Shown: positions 1 through 8,842 of the stretch, piece after piece
Numbering within the stretch: position 1 is the stretch's first letter
How the letters are laid out: each line of letters begins with the position of its first letter
Assembly (NCBI GenBank): GCA_002399085.1
Contig: DHCY01000036.1
Span: forward strand, 1-55,811
Length of the DNA: 55,811 bases
Source: Anaerolineaceae bacterium UBA4890
GTDB taxonomy: Bacteria; Chloroflexota; Anaerolineae; Anaerolineales; Anaerolineaceae
Reading direction: 5' to 3'
Translations under genes and position numbers: made by a program
The notes under the pieces: generated by a model
Told to the model about the DNA's origin: nothing
Seen by the model: only the letters and a program-made list of their open reading frames with translations
Databases searched by the model: none

Positions 1-3
1 TTA

Positions 4-105
4 AGTCAAAGGCAGACTGCCACAGTCGAGCTAGCTTATAGCTGATAGCTGATAGGAAAAGATTAAAGGCAGACTGCCACGGTCGCTGCGCTCCCTCGCA
101 GGGAC
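4..105. repeat. Dispersed repeat fragments, inverted copies of the end-of-window family
   Basis: Two fragments, near 7-27 and 64-102, contain GGCAGACTGCCAC. The second continues through a GTCGCTGCGCTCCCTCGCAG block. They are the reverse complement of the repeat unit found six times at 55076-55530. Between them (about 36-55) lies a short tandem of the 8-mer TAGCTGAT, a motif that returns at 23880-24130. No gene is visible here. Confidence 0.75.
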
Positions 106-121
106 TTTGCTTGAAGTGAGA

Positions 122-418
122 TTATTCTTCGGCGGAGTTGTTGAGTTCCATTAACGACGCGAGGATATTCCGGGTTTCATCAGCGCATAGGGCGACTTTT
201 TTGAGGTGTGGGAGCCGTTTTATCTCAAATTCCCGCTTTAAGGCAGCAATGTGATCAGCGACTTCTTCCACATACGACAACTCGCAGGGTCCGTTCATGC
301 GGGTGTATCGCGCTCCGACGCCGGCGTTGTGCTGTTTTAGCCGTCGGATAGGGTCCGTCGTCCAACCTGTGTAGTAACCGCCATTGGCGCACAATACCAT
401 ATAACAATAGAAAGCCAT
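122..418 (-). CDS. GIY-YIG endonuclease-fold protein (UPF0213-like)
   Basis: This 98-residue protein matches the single-domain GIY-YIG family usually annotated as UPF0213. The first strand is CYMVLCANGG, the second motif is GYYTGWT, then come IRRLKQHN with the conserved arginine, ARYTR, and a REFEIKRL helix carrying the likely metal-binding glutamate. The family has the nuclease fold of UvrC and homing enzymes. Its cellular substrate is not established, so a role in DNA metabolism is only an inference. The start lies 9 bases downstream of the metalloprotease stop on the same strand, so the two genes are probably co-transcribed. The length is normal for the family and the motif residues look intact. 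Confidence 0.85.
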   Translation of the reverse strand: MAFYCYMVLCANGGYYTGWTTDPIRRLKQHNAGVGARYTRMNGPCELSYVEEVADHIAALKREFEIKRLPHLKKVALCADETRNILASLMELNNSAEE

Positions 419-427
419 ATCGGTTTG

Positions 428-1072
428 TCAGCGACCGATCAGGAAATTTACAATTGCCATTAACGGACGGCGAATGATGGTTCCAAAAAAGTCAAACCCC
501 ACCATTGGTCCCACGAAGACCAGGGCAAGCAGGATGAAGGGTCCGTACTGGCGAATGGCTTGCAGAGCACCCTGCCAGCTGTTGGGCAGGAAGAACTCGA
601 GCACTTTTTCCCCGTCCAACGGTGCCAGCGGAATCATATTGAACAGGAACAGGGCAACGTTGGTGTAAATGAACTCCACCGAAAAGTAGCCCAAGGTCGG
701 GAAGATGCCACTGACCTGGTAGGATGCCTGGAACAAGCCCAGGCGCAAGGGGATTGCAGCCAGGACAGCCATAATAAGGTTCGAAAGTGGACCAGCGATA
801 GAAGTGAGCATCACGCCCGCTTTGTTGTTTTGGCGGATTACATAGGGGTTAATCGGTACCGGTTTTGCCCAGCCAAAACCCACCAGGATTAGCATGAGAG
901 AGCCCATCGGGTCGAGGTGCATCAAGGGATTGAGCGTAAGCCGTCCGGCACGCCTGGGGGTATCATCGCCAAAGCGGGTGGCGACGAAAGCATGCGAAAA
1001 CTCGTGAATGGTCAGGGCGATGACCAGCGTGATCACCCTGGAAATGAGCGTGGCAGGATTCAGGTTTAGCAT
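428..1072 (-). CDS. Site-2-protease-family membrane metalloprotease
   Basis: The product is a polytopic membrane protein of 214 residues. HEFSH at residues 23-27 is the zinc-binding HExxH motif inside the first membrane segment. A second metal-ligand motif, NMIPLAPLDG, lies near residue 160. This is the short M50 (SpoIVFB/rseP-like) form without a PDZ domain, common in Gram-positive bacteria and Chloroflexota. Such enzymes cut membrane-anchored substrates within the bilayer; the substrate here is unknown. A GTG seven codons upstream is also in frame, but it overlaps a good -10 box (TATACT on the minus strand, 1084-1089), so I chose the ATG at 1072. That leaves an almost leaderless transcript. 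Confidence 0.88.
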   Translation of the reverse strand: MLNLNPATLISRVITLVIALTIHEFSHAFVATRFGDDTPRRAGRLTLNPLMHLDPMGSLMLILVGFGWAKPVPINPYVIRQNNKAGVMLTSIAGPLSNLIMAVLAAIPLRLGLFQASYQVSGIFPTLGYFSVEFIYTNVALFLFNMIPLAPLDGEKVLEFFLPNSWQGALQAIRQYGPFILLALVFVGPMVGFDFFGTIIRRPLMAIVNFLIGR

Positions 1073-1083
1073 GGGCAGGAAAA

Positions 1084-1107
1084 AGTATAACACGACGATG
1101 TTATAAT
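1084..1107. promoter_or_regulatory. Divergent pair of extended -10 promoters
   Basis: On the plus strand TGT precedes TATAAT at 1102-1107, six bases before the ATG of the DUF951 gene. On the minus strand TGT precedes TATACT at 1089-1084, eleven bases before the chosen protease start. Both have the TGn extension, and neither has an evident -35 box. The two promoters are packed into about 25 bases between divergent genes. Confidence 0.6.
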
Positions 1108-1113
1108 CCCGCC

Positions 1114-1314
1114 ATGCTTACAGAGATTCAGGTAGGAGATAAAGTGCGCTTGCGCAAGGCTCACCCCTGCGGAGGTTTTGAGTGGGAAGTGGTGCGCATA
1201 GGTGCCGATATTGGGCTGGTTTGCCTAACCTGTGGGCACAAGGTTTTCTTATCCCGCCGGGAATTACAGCGCAGAATGAAAGAGCATTATCCTAAAGGAA
1301 ACGAGACAGAATAA
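1114..1314 (+). CDS. DUF951 family small zinc-ribbon-like protein
   Basis: This 66-residue protein has the features of DUF951: a VGDKVRLRKAHPCG N-terminus, the segment VRIGADIGLVC, and a CLTCGHKV pair that together with the HPCG cysteine could form a small metal site. The family is widespread in Firmicutes and Chloroflexota and has no experimentally assigned function. No Shine-Dalgarno sequence precedes the ATG. Instead a TATAAT box ends six bases upstream, so transcription would begin at or next to the A of the start codon. The gene is divergent from the metalloprotease and is followed by repeat DNA. Confidence 0.85.
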   Translation: MLTEIQVGDKVRLRKAHPCGGFEWEVVRIGADIGLVCLTCGHKVFLSRRELQRRMKEHYPKGNETE

Positions 1315-1329
1315 GTCCCAATCGGGCTC

Positions 1330-1425
1330 GATGATCGCGCCGGTGCCCTCACCGAGCATACCCCTCGATCGCGCCGGTGTCCTCACCGAGCGCGGGATCT
1401 GACCGTAGGTCTCCAACCACCAGAA
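1330..1425. repeat. Copies of the GATCGYGCCGGT dispersed hairpin repeat
   Basis: Two adjacent partial copies of GATCGCGCCGGTG...CACCGAGC occur at about 1332-1358 and 1367-1392. They are followed by GATCTGACCGTAGGTCTCCA, which recurs with one change near 39999. Related elements lie at 5707-5750, 24137-24186 and 39947-40018. Nothing coding is seen in this stretch. Confidence 0.7.
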
Positions 1426-1502
1426 TAAAACCAACTCCTTCTGTGAAAATGTTTGCTCGGTCCCACTGGGAGGCTGTGCACTCAGGAGCTCGGCACAATC
1501 GA

Positions 1503-1531
1503 TTGAAGCGACTGTCAAGTAAGGGTACAAT
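1503..1531 (+). promoter_or_regulatory. Promoter of the flippase-FAD oxidoreductase operon
   Basis: TTGAAG (1503-1508) is separated by 17 bases from TACAAT (1526-1531). The ATG of the next gene follows seven bases after the -10 box, so the transcript would be leaderless. This also argues for 1539 as the start codon. Confidence 0.65.
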
Positions 1532-1538
1532 CGAGGGC

Positions 1539-2579
1539 ATGAAGATCAAACGATGGCATGTCTGGTTAGGGTTTCTGGTTAGTGCCATTTTTTTATGGCT
1601 GGCATTTCGCAAAGTGGACTTCGCTCTCGTATGGGAGCAGCTGAAAACCGCCAACCTGGTTTATGTTGCCGCAGGGATTGGGGCATACTTTGTTGCCCTG
1701 TTTGTGCGCACATGGCGCTGGCGGGTTTTGCTCATGCCGATGAAATCAGTTTCTGTGCTCCGGCTTTTCCCGGTCATTTCCGCGGGATTTATGGCGAATA
1801 ACATTTACCCGGCACGGGCTGGCGACCTTTTGCGCACAGTTTTGCTGCGCAAGAAGGAAGACGTGCCTATCTCTGCATCCCTGGCAACCATCATTGTAGA
1901 ACATCTCTTTGACGGGATCGCGATTTTAGCCTTGGTGCTGCTCAACCTGGGCCAGCTTTCCAACTTTGCGCCTAATAGTCAATGGGTCGGTATTATCGAA
2001 ACCAGCGCATTTTGGGTTGGCTTGATCTTCGGGCTTATTTTGCTGGTGTTTATCGCCATGGTTTTCCTGCCAAAGCAGATGCAGGGTGTAACCAATTGGG
2101 TGACCAACCATCTTGTGCCCAAAAAACTGCGCCAGGGTCTGGGTGGAATCATCAAAAAATTCATTGATGGCTTGCGCGTTTTGAAGTCGCCGCTGCAGTC
2201 GCTATTGGTTATGTTCCAATCGGTGCTGATCTGGGTGATTGAAACCGGGTTGTATTGGGGTGTGATGAAGGCGATGGGGCTAAATCTGAATTTCCAGAGT
2301 CTATTAATGGTTGTCGGAATCGTAAACCTGGTGCTTTTGGTGCCGGCAGCACCGGGAGGGTTGGGCACTTTTGATGCTGCCACCAAATCGATGATGGAGC
2401 TGTTTGGGGTTAGCCCGGAAAACGCGCTCAGCTACGCTCTGCTTCTGCGCGTAGCTTTGTGGCTGCCAGTGACGTTAGTCGGGGCATTCTTCTTTGTAAA
2501 AGAAGGTTTCGGCTTAACCACAGATTTGAAGAGCATCCAGGAAGAATATAAGGACGAAGAAGCCTTTTCGGCTGATTAA
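1539..2579 (+). CDS. Lysylphosphatidylglycerol synthase TM-region / UPF0104 family membrane protein
   Basis: This 346-residue integral membrane protein has about eight hydrophobic segments and belongs to the LPG_synthase_TM (UPF0104, AglD-like) superfamily. It begins KIKRWHVWLGFLVSAIFLWL, carries an RTWRWRVLL segment after the second helix, and has the family motif PGGLGTFDAA near residue 270. Relatives flip or transfer lipid-linked groups, or accompany glycosyltransferases. No catalytic LPG synthase domain is fused here, so the substrate is unknown. An upstream in-frame ATG at 1377 exists but lies in repeat DNA and before the promoter; I rejected it. The stop overlaps the next reading frame, indicating an operon with the FAD oxidoreductase. 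Confidence 0.85.
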   Translation: MKIKRWHVWLGFLVSAIFLWLAFRKVDFALVWEQLKTANLVYVAAGIGAYFVALFVRTWRWRVLLMPMKSVSVLRLFPVISAGFMANNIYPARAGDLLRTVLLRKKEDVPISASLATIIVEHLFDGIAILALVLLNLGQLSNFAPNSQWVGIIETSAFWVGLIFGLILLVFIAMVFLPKQMQGVTNWVTNHLVPKKLRQGLGGIIKKFIDGLRVLKSPLQSLLVMFQSVLIWVIETGLYWGVMKAMGLNLNFQSLLMVVGIVNLVLLVPAAPGGLGTFDAATKSMMELFGVSPENALSYALLLRVALWLPVTLVGAFFFVKEGFGLTTDLKSIQEEYKDEEAFSAD

Positions 2580-2599
2580 TGCGAGGAAGAGAGACGAAA

Positions 2600-3910
2600 A
2601 TGACACAAGAAAAACAAAAAATCGCCGTGATTGGTGCCGGATTTGCCGGGTTGAGCGCAGCGCTGGACCTGAAAAAAGCCGGGCACAATGTGATTGTGTT
2701 TGAGGCTGGGACTGTACCCGGCGGTTTGGCTTCTGGTTTCAAAGAACCGGGTTGGGACTGGTCTGTTGAACGTTTTTACCACCATTGGTTCCAGAGCGAT
2801 TCGCACCTTCTGGGTCTGATCGATGAATTGGGCTGGTCGGACGAGGTCATATTCCCCAAACCAGTCAGCGTTATGTATCATAAAGGCAAGTTTTACCCCT
2901 TCGATTCCATTCCTGCCGCCATCATGTACCCCGGGTTAGGCTGGGGCATCAACAAGATCCGCTTCGGGCTGGTTGGGCTCTATTTACGTTTCACCATGAA
3001 TTGGAAACCACTCGAACGGGTGACCACAGACGCGTGGATGCGTAACTGGGCTGGAAACAAGGTTTTTGAAAGTATGTGGAAACCGATGCTGGACGGCAAG
3101 TTTGGTGAAAACTGGGCAGACAAGGTTAATATGGCATGGATGTGGGCACGTTTGCATGTGCGCACTACCCGCCTGGGCACTTTCAGAGGCGGCTTCCAGA
3201 AATTTGCGGATAAATTCGCCCAAAAACTGATTGATGACGGTGTCGATATTCGCTATTCGCAACCTGTGAAGAAAATCAGTAAAAGCGAGAGCGGCGGGCT
3301 GGATGTGCAGGTGGGTGAGGAAGCGCCTGAGCATTTTGACAAGGCGTTGGTAACACTTTCGCCGGGTCTCATGGCGAAACTTGCCCCGGAATTGCCCGCT
3401 GATTACCTGGGCGGACTGTTGAAACTGAACCATATGGGTGCGGTGGTGATGACGCTTTCGCTGAAACACCCGCTCTCGCCAGATGGCTACTATTGGTACA
3501 ACATCCCAAAACAGGCAGGTTATCCATTTTTATCACTGGTGGAGCACACCAACTTCCTTAAGCCTGAGTATTTTGGCGGTGACCATATTATCTATATCGG
3601 CGATTACCTTGAAAAGGACCACCCCAACTTCAGCAAGACGGATGACGAATTGCTGGCTGAGTTCCTGCCGCATCTGAAAAAGATCAACCCTGATTTTTCG
3701 GAAGATTGGGTGAAGAAGGTGTGGGTCAGCAAGACCGGCTACGCTCAACCGATTCCATTGGTCGACCACAGTAAGAACATACCTGCTATAAAAACGCCGG
3801 TGGAAGGTTTGTGGTTTGCCAGCATGAGCCAGGTGTACCCATGGGACAGGGGCACCAATTTTGCAGTCGAGATCGGGCGGCGGGCTGCAAACGATATGCT
3901 TCAGGATTAA
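2600..3910 (+). CDS. FAD-dependent amine-oxidase/protoporphyrinogen-oxidase-like oxidoreductase
   Basis: The protein has 436 residues with an N-terminal FAD-binding Rossmann motif (VIGAGFAGLSAALDL, then an acidic VFEA ending the second strand) and a FYHHWFQSD segment. The C-terminal AVEIGRRAANDM segment is of the kind that closes the FAD site in this superfamily. Family members include protoporphyrinogen oxidase, desaturases and UDP-galactopyranose mutase-like enzymes. I cannot assign a substrate. An in-frame ATG at 2579 overlaps the upstream stop. The ATG at 2600 has a GAGGAAGAGAG ribosome site and starts just before the Rossmann strand, so it is preferred. Pairing with a flippase-like protein suggests lipid or polyprenol-linked sugar chemistry (inference). 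Confidence 0.8.
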   Translation: MTQEKQKIAVIGAGFAGLSAALDLKKAGHNVIVFEAGTVPGGLASGFKEPGWDWSVERFYHHWFQSDSHLLGLIDELGWSDEVIFPKPVSVMYHKGKFYPFDSIPAAIMYPGLGWGINKIRFGLVGLYLRFTMNWKPLERVTTDAWMRNWAGNKVFESMWKPMLDGKFGENWADKVNMAWMWARLHVRTTRLGTFRGGFQKFADKFAQKLIDDGVDIRYSQPVKKISKSESGGLDVQVGEEAPEHFDKALVTLSPGLMAKLAPELPADYLGGLLKLNHMGAVVMTLSLKHPLSPDGYYWYNIPKQAGYPFLSLVEHTNFLKPEYFGGDHIIYIGDYLEKDHPNFSKTDDELLAEFLPHLKKINPDFSEDWVKKVWVSKTGYAQPIPLVDHSKNIPAIKTPVEGLWFASMSQVYPWDRGTNFAVEIGRRAANDMLQD

Positions 3911-4354
3911 CCAACCTGAGCGTGTAGATAACTTTTTGATAATAAAGTAAATGCCAGTACTTGTAAGACTATCCGATTTTCTTTAAGAATGGATGATTTA
4001 TTTTGGCGTATTTATTACCCCTAATTATTGGAATATATGATCTAATTAATCAAGATCACCCATATGTGGGGGTACAGGTAGACTTTCAATCCTGCTAATT
4101 AGGGTTGCGTTGATCAACAAAAATTAATGAGCAGTTAACGCAATATTAAGGATGTGGTCAACAAAAAGCCAACCTTAAAAAGTTCCGATATTTTAAGGGA
4201 CATAACAGGAAAAGCCTGTCTTCAGGTGTTAGAATTTGGTTATTCACTTACCGAAAAATATCAGGGGTTGCTGGGTGAATTGATTTTTACCTAACCGATC
4301 ACATTCATTAATCGTCGGTTGACATAGACATAAAAGGATATAAGGAGAGACCGC
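3911..4354. other. AT-rich non-coding region upstream of dnaA
   Basis: These 444 bases are clearly more AT-rich than the surroundings and hold no plausible gene. They contain TGATCAACAAAAA at about 4111-4123 and GGTCAACAAAAA at about 4156-4167, a shared TCAACAAAAA motif. TTATTCACT near 4243 and TGTGGTCAA near 4154 are imperfect matches to the DnaA box TTATCCACA. I see no cluster of good DnaA boxes, so this may be the dnaA control region or a degenerate origin. TTGACA at 4319-4324 may be a -35 box. Confidence 0.4.
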
Positions 4355-5701
4355 ATGAATGCTCAACAGGCATGGCAGGCAACAATCGGACAATTACAAA
4401 TGGAGCTTAGCAAAGCTTCTTTTGATACCTGGGTGAAGAACACACAGCTGATTTCATTTGAAGATGCTTCGGGAACTTTTGCACTGGGTGCCGGTAACGC
4501 CTATGCTTGTGACTGGCTGGACAGCCGCTTGAAGAGCACTGTGGTCAATAAACTTTCGGGCATGATGGCTCGACAGGTCAACGTAGAATTTAAGGTTTGG
4601 GCTGCTCCGCAGGTGGACCTGGAAGAAGAAACTGTCTCGATCCCAAAACCAGCTCCTGTGATGAAGGATAGCTACGATACACAGCTGAACCCGCGTTATC
4701 GCTTTGATAATTTTGTGGTTGGTTCAGCCAACCGGCTGGCACACGCTGCCTGCCAGGCAGTCGCCGAAAACCCTGCCCGGGCGTACAATCCGCTTTTTAT
4801 CTATAGTGGTGTCGGCTTGGGCAAAACTCACATGTTGCATGCCATCGGCAATGCTGTTTTGCAACAGGGCAAACAGGTGTTGTATGTTTCATCGGAAGAA
4901 TTTACCAATGACCTTGTGCAGGCGATCCGCAATAAGACCACTACAGCTTTCCGCGAAAAGTATCGCGAAGTGGATGTGCTGCTGATTGATGACATCCAGT
5001 TCATTGCCGGTAAAGACTCCACCCAGGAAGAATTTTTCCACACCTTCAACGCCCTCTATGGGCAGGACAAACAAATCGTGATGACCTCAGACCGCTCACC
5101 CAAGGCGATGAGCACGCTGGAAGAACGCCTGCGCTCGCGTTTCGAGTGGGGGTTGACGGTGGATATGCAGGCGCCTGACTATGAGACCCGCCTGGCGATT
5201 TTACACTGCAAGGCGGAAAAAGTGCATCAGCATGTGCCTGAAGAGGTGATCGGCCGGATTGCCAAGGCGATCCAGACGAATGTGCGTGAGCTGGAAGGTG
5301 CCTGGAACCGTGTTTTGGCTTTTTCACAATTGAGCGGGCAAGCACTGACACTCAGTTTGTGTGACCGGGCACTGGCAGATTTTCTGCCCCAGCCCAGCAG
5401 CATCACGCCCAAAACAGTGATCGAGGTTGTGGCTGAATTCTTTGGTGTGAGCCATAGCAGCCTAACCGGTCGCAGCAGAGCGAGAGATGTGGCTTTTCCT
5501 CGCCAGGTGGCGATGTATCTGATGCGCGATTTGGGCGATCTTTCGCTGCCACGAATTGGCGAAGAGCTGGGGGGGAGAGACCATACTACGGTGATGTATG
5601 CCTGTGACAAGATTGCTGAATTGGTGGAAACCGATGACCGCACCCGCAAGCAGATTTTGCAGCTGAAAGGCAAGTTACAGAGCCAGACTGTTGGAGTTTG
5701 A
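4355..5701 (+). CDS. dnaA: Chromosomal replication initiator protein DnaA
   Basis: DnaA is the AAA+ initiator that binds DnaA boxes at oriC and melts DNA for replication. The 448-residue protein has the expected domains. Domain I begins with the AWQATIGQLQMELSKASFDTW helices, followed by a short linker. The AAA+ core starts at NPRYRFDNFVVGSANRLAHA, with Walker A GVGLGKTH and Walker B LLIDDIQF. The C-terminal domain IV ends with the DnaA-box-reading signature GGRDHTTVMYACDKI. The start has a strong AAGGAGAG ribosome site. dnaN is not downstream; polA faces this gene instead, so the usual dnaA-dnaN order is broken. Confidence 0.98.
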   Translation: MNAQQAWQATIGQLQMELSKASFDTWVKNTQLISFEDASGTFALGAGNAYACDWLDSRLKSTVVNKLSGMMARQVNVEFKVWAAPQVDLEEETVSIPKPAPVMKDSYDTQLNPRYRFDNFVVGSANRLAHAACQAVAENPARAYNPLFIYSGVGLGKTHMLHAIGNAVLQQGKQVLYVSSEEFTNDLVQAIRNKTTTAFREKYREVDVLLIDDIQFIAGKDSTQEEFFHTFNALYGQDKQIVMTSDRSPKAMSTLEERLRSRFEWGLTVDMQAPDYETRLAILHCKAEKVHQHVPEEVIGRIAKAIQTNVRELEGAWNRVLAFSQLSGQALTLSLCDRALADFLPQPSSITPKTVIEVVAEFFGVSHSSLTGRSRARDVAFPRQVAMYLMRDLGDLSLPRIGEELGGRDHTTVMYACDKIAELVETDDRTRKQILQLKGKLQSQTVGV

Positions 5702-5706
5702 ATTTT

Positions 5707-5756
5707 TGATCGTGCCGGCTTTTGATCGTGCCGGTCTCCTGACCGGGCACGGGTTT
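5707..5756 (+). terminator. Hairpin repeat, likely terminator after dnaA
   Basis: GTGCCGGTC (5728-5736) pairs with GACCGGGCAC (5741-5750) with one bulged base and a TCCT loop. It is followed by GGGTTTTC. This is a member of the dispersed GATCGTGCCGGT repeat family and sits between the convergent dnaA and polA genes, so it may end transcription as well. Confidence 0.5.
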
Positions 5757-5839
5757 TCGCCGAAGGCGTCCTGCCGACGGTACGGCATGGAAGCCGTCCC
5801 TTACAGTTAAAGCGTACCGCCTTGCTCAACACGTTGGTG

Positions 5840-8671
5840 TCATTCTTCCAAAATTAACGGACCTTCAGAGTCGACGACGGTCAACTCGCCCCAGTTATCG
5901 CCAATGCGGGCTTCGGTGACCAGGGGTACTGAAAGCGCCAGCGCCCCTTCCATCACTCCTTTCACCAAGCGGGTGGCATCTTCGAGCTCGTTTTCCGGCA
6001 CTTCGAAGATCAACTCATCGTGCACCTGCAAAAGCATGCGGGTTTTCAGACCAGCTTCTTTCAACGCGCCTGGCAGACGGATCATCGCCAGTTTGATGAT
6101 ATCGGCAGCAGAGCCTTGCACCGGGGCATTGATTGCTTCGCGTTCCTCCCGTTGACGAACCATATAATTGGTTCCAGCAGCCAGCGCCGGGAAGTAACGG
6201 CGGCGTCCGAGCAGCGTCTCTACATAGCCTTGTTGCGATGCCCTAAGGCGGGTGTTGTCCAGCCATTCTTTAACAGATGGGAATTCCTTGAAATATTCCC
6301 TGATGAAGTTCTCGGCTTCTGCCAGGGTAAGGTCAGTGGTGCGGGTGAGACCAAAGGGGCTCATGCCGTAGATCAGCCCGAAGTTGATTGCCTTGGCATG
6401 CCGGCGCTGCTGCTTGGTGACTTCGTTCAGGGGCACATCTTCGATAGCAGCGGCAGTAGCAGCGTGAATGTCCTGACCCTGGTGGAAGGCACGCATCATG
6501 GCTTCATCCTGTGCCAGGTGGGCGACGATGCGCAGTTCGATTTGAGAATAATCGACCGCCAGAAGTTTATGACCGGGTGCGGCGATAAAACCCTGGCGGA
6601 CCCGGCGACCCAACTCGGTGCGGATGGGGATGTTTTGTAAATTCGGGTTTTGCGAGGCAATCCGCCCGGTGACCGTACCGGTCTGGTTGAAGGTGGTGTG
6701 CACACGCCCGGTTTTTGGGTTCACCTGGGTAGGCAGGGCATCGACATAGGTGGATTGAAGCTTGGAAAGCTCGCGGTATTCGAGGATCACATCGACCAGC
6801 GGGTGCATTCCGCGCATCGACTCAAGCACAGCAGCCGAGGTGGAATACATGCCGCTACTGGTTTTTTTGGAACGATCGGGCGGTTCGAGAGCGAGTTTTT
6901 CGAAAAGAATGTAAGAAAGCTGCTGGGTGGAGTTCAGGTTAAATTCCTCTCCTGCCAGCGACCAGGCTTGTTCAGTCAGACGGTCGACATCGCCTTTGAG
7001 ACTTTTTGAGAAAGCTTCAAAAAGGGCATCATCGAGAAGAATACCAGCTTCCTCCATCCCAGCGAGCACCGGGATCAGGGGGTTTTCCAAGTCGCGATAA
7101 AGCTTTTCTGCGGCGTGGGAGCGCAAATCTACCCTCATTGGTTCCACCAGCCGCAGGGTCATCACGGCATCGGCAGCGGCGTAGGGGGCGCATCTTTCAA
7201 TGGGCACATCGTCCATACAAATCTGGCTTTTGCCCTTTCCGATCAATTCCTCGATCTCGGTCATCTGCACACCCAGCCGGGCGTTTGCCTGCGCTTTGAG
7301 ACCCAGGTTGCGTGAGGTGGGGTCGATCACCCATTCGGCGATCATTGTGTCAAAAGTGATTGGGCTGACATCAAAACCAGCCTGGTGCAGGGTAACCAGG
7401 TCGAACTTGGCATTGTGAGCCACTTTTTCGATTTTCGGGTCAACCAGTATCGGTTGCAGCGCTGCCTTGACGACTTCGAGGTCGAGCTGCTGACCGTGCT
7501 TGTGCCCGATTGGGATGTAATAGCCATTGTCTGGGCTGACAGCCAGAGAGATGCCCACCAAATCTGCCTGCATGGGGTCCAGACCGGTGGTTTCTGTATC
7601 AAAAGCAATCATCTTCGCCGCCTTGAGGTCGGCAACGAGCGCGGTCAGGGTTTCAGGGTCACTAACAGTCACGGCTTTGAATGTGGCGTTCTGAGGTTCA
7701 TCCTGCTTGGCGTCGGATTTGGGTTTTTCTGTTTCAGGGAAGAGGCTGCCCTGGAATCCGTTTTGCTCCTGGTAGTCGGCATCCATCTTCGCGGTAATTT
7801 TTTTCAGTTCCGAGGTGAGGGTTCGAAATTCCAGCTCCTGAAAAAGTTTTACAACGTTTTCCGGGTCAAAATGGACCGGGTTTGCCTGCTCAAGATCCAG
7901 GATGATCGGCAGGTCAGTGCGTATGCGGGCTAAATCCTGGCTGAGGTAGGCTGCTTCGCGACCAGTGCTCAATGGTTTGTGGGCTCTGCCCTTGATTTCG
8001 TCCAGATTGGCAAAGATGTTATCAAGATTGTCATATTTACCCAGCAGTTCCCTGGCGGTTTTATCTCCGATCCCAGCAACCCCTGGGATGTTATCTGAAG
8101 GGTCGCCAACCAGCGCCTTGTAATCCACGATTTGGTCAGGGCGCACACCCATGCGCGTTACAACATCTTCAGGGAAGTAATCCTGGTCCTGCCCACTCTT
8201 TCGGTCTGGCAGCGAGACGACCACCGTGTTGGTTACCAACTGGAGCATGTCACGGTCGCCGGTGATGATCTTTACCCCCAAACCCTTCTCTTCGCTTGCC
8301 CAGCGAGCCAGGCTGCCAATCACGTCATCCGCTTCGTAATTGTCAATCTCAACGCGGGGGATGTTGAAGCAATCCACCATCTCGCGAATGCGTTCAATCT
8401 GAACCCGCAGGTCGTCTGGCATTTTGGCGCGTGTGCCCTTGTAGTCTGCGTACATTTCATGGCGGAAGGTTCGCCCGGTGTCGAAACTGACCGCGACGTA
8501 GTCGGGCTCTTCCTGTTTGAAGAGGCGCAGCAGGCGGCTGGCAAAGCCATAAACGCCGGCTGTAGGTTCGCCTGAGCTGGTGGTCCAGTAGGTGGAGCTG
8601 CCAGAGGTGAGGGCAAAGTAAGCGCGGTAGGCGATGGCGTGACCGTCGAGTAGATAGAGAATTTTTGGCAT
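5840..8671 (-). CDS. polA: DNA polymerase I with 5'-3' and 3'-5' exonuclease domains
   Basis: PolA removes primers and fills gaps in replication and repair. The 943-residue protein has all three domains. The N-terminal 5'-nuclease (residues 1 to about 290) shows YLLDGHAIAYRAYFA, SFDTGRTFRHEMY and the helix-hairpin-helix GVAGIGDKTARELLG. The proofreading domain has FDTETTGL, HNAKFD and YAAADA, so the DEDD catalytic residues look intact. The polymerase domain has motif A LLAVDYSQIELRI, the fingers helix RRHAKAINFGLIYGMSPFGL and motif C LLQVHDELIFEV. The start is preceded on the minus strand by AAAGGAG. An active proofreading domain is not universal in bacterial PolA, so its preservation is informative. 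Confidence 0.98.
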   Translation of the reverse strand: MPKILYLLDGHAIAYRAYFALTSGSSTYWTTSSGEPTAGVYGFASRLLRLFKQEEPDYVAVSFDTGRTFRHEMYADYKGTRAKMPDDLRVQIERIREMVDCFNIPRVEIDNYEADDVIGSLARWASEEKGLGVKIITGDRDMLQLVTNTVVVSLPDRKSGQDQDYFPEDVVTRMGVRPDQIVDYKALVGDPSDNIPGVAGIGDKTARELLGKYDNLDNIFANLDEIKGRAHKPLSTGREAAYLSQDLARIRTDLPIILDLEQANPVHFDPENVVKLFQELEFRTLTSELKKITAKMDADYQEQNGFQGSLFPETEKPKSDAKQDEPQNATFKAVTVSDPETLTALVADLKAAKMIAFDTETTGLDPMQADLVGISLAVSPDNGYYIPIGHKHGQQLDLEVVKAALQPILVDPKIEKVAHNAKFDLVTLHQAGFDVSPITFDTMIAEWVIDPTSRNLGLKAQANARLGVQMTEIEELIGKGKSQICMDDVPIERCAPYAAADAVMTLRLVEPMRVDLRSHAAEKLYRDLENPLIPVLAGMEEAGILLDDALFEAFSKSLKGDVDRLTEQAWSLAGEEFNLNSTQQLSYILFEKLALEPPDRSKKTSSGMYSTSAAVLESMRGMHPLVDVILEYRELSKLQSTYVDALPTQVNPKTGRVHTTFNQTGTVTGRIASQNPNLQNIPIRTELGRRVRQGFIAAPGHKLLAVDYSQIELRIVAHLAQDEAMMRAFHQGQDIHAATAAAIEDVPLNEVTKQQRRHAKAINFGLIYGMSPFGLTRTTDLTLAEAENFIREYFKEFPSVKEWLDNTRLRASQQGYVETLLGRRRYFPALAAGTNYMVRQREEREAINAPVQGSAADIIKLAMIRLPGALKEAGLKTRMLLQVHDELIFEVPENELEDATRLVKGVMEGALALSVPLVTEARIGDNWGELTVVDSEGPLILEE

Positions 8672-8842
8672 AGTAGACTCCTTTGATAAGGCTTGGTTAA
8701 TAGTATACCTTCAAGGATGAAGCAAGCTTCGGTTTGTTTGTAGAGTGGGTGGGTCAAAGGTGGATTGGTTGTATGTGTTGTTTTTCCTTGAAATCGCTTG
8801 TGGTGATGTTATCATTTAACCACTCAAAAAGGAGGTTCTTTT

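Noticed and set aside
1264..1654. Minus-strand open frames around 1264-1654
   Set aside because: They run across repeat DNA and the promoter of the flippase gene and have no ribosome site or recognisable domain.
4319..4344. A complete dnaA promoter
   Set aside because: TTGACA is present, but the nearest TATAAG-like box is only 14 bases away, too short a spacer to call with confidence.
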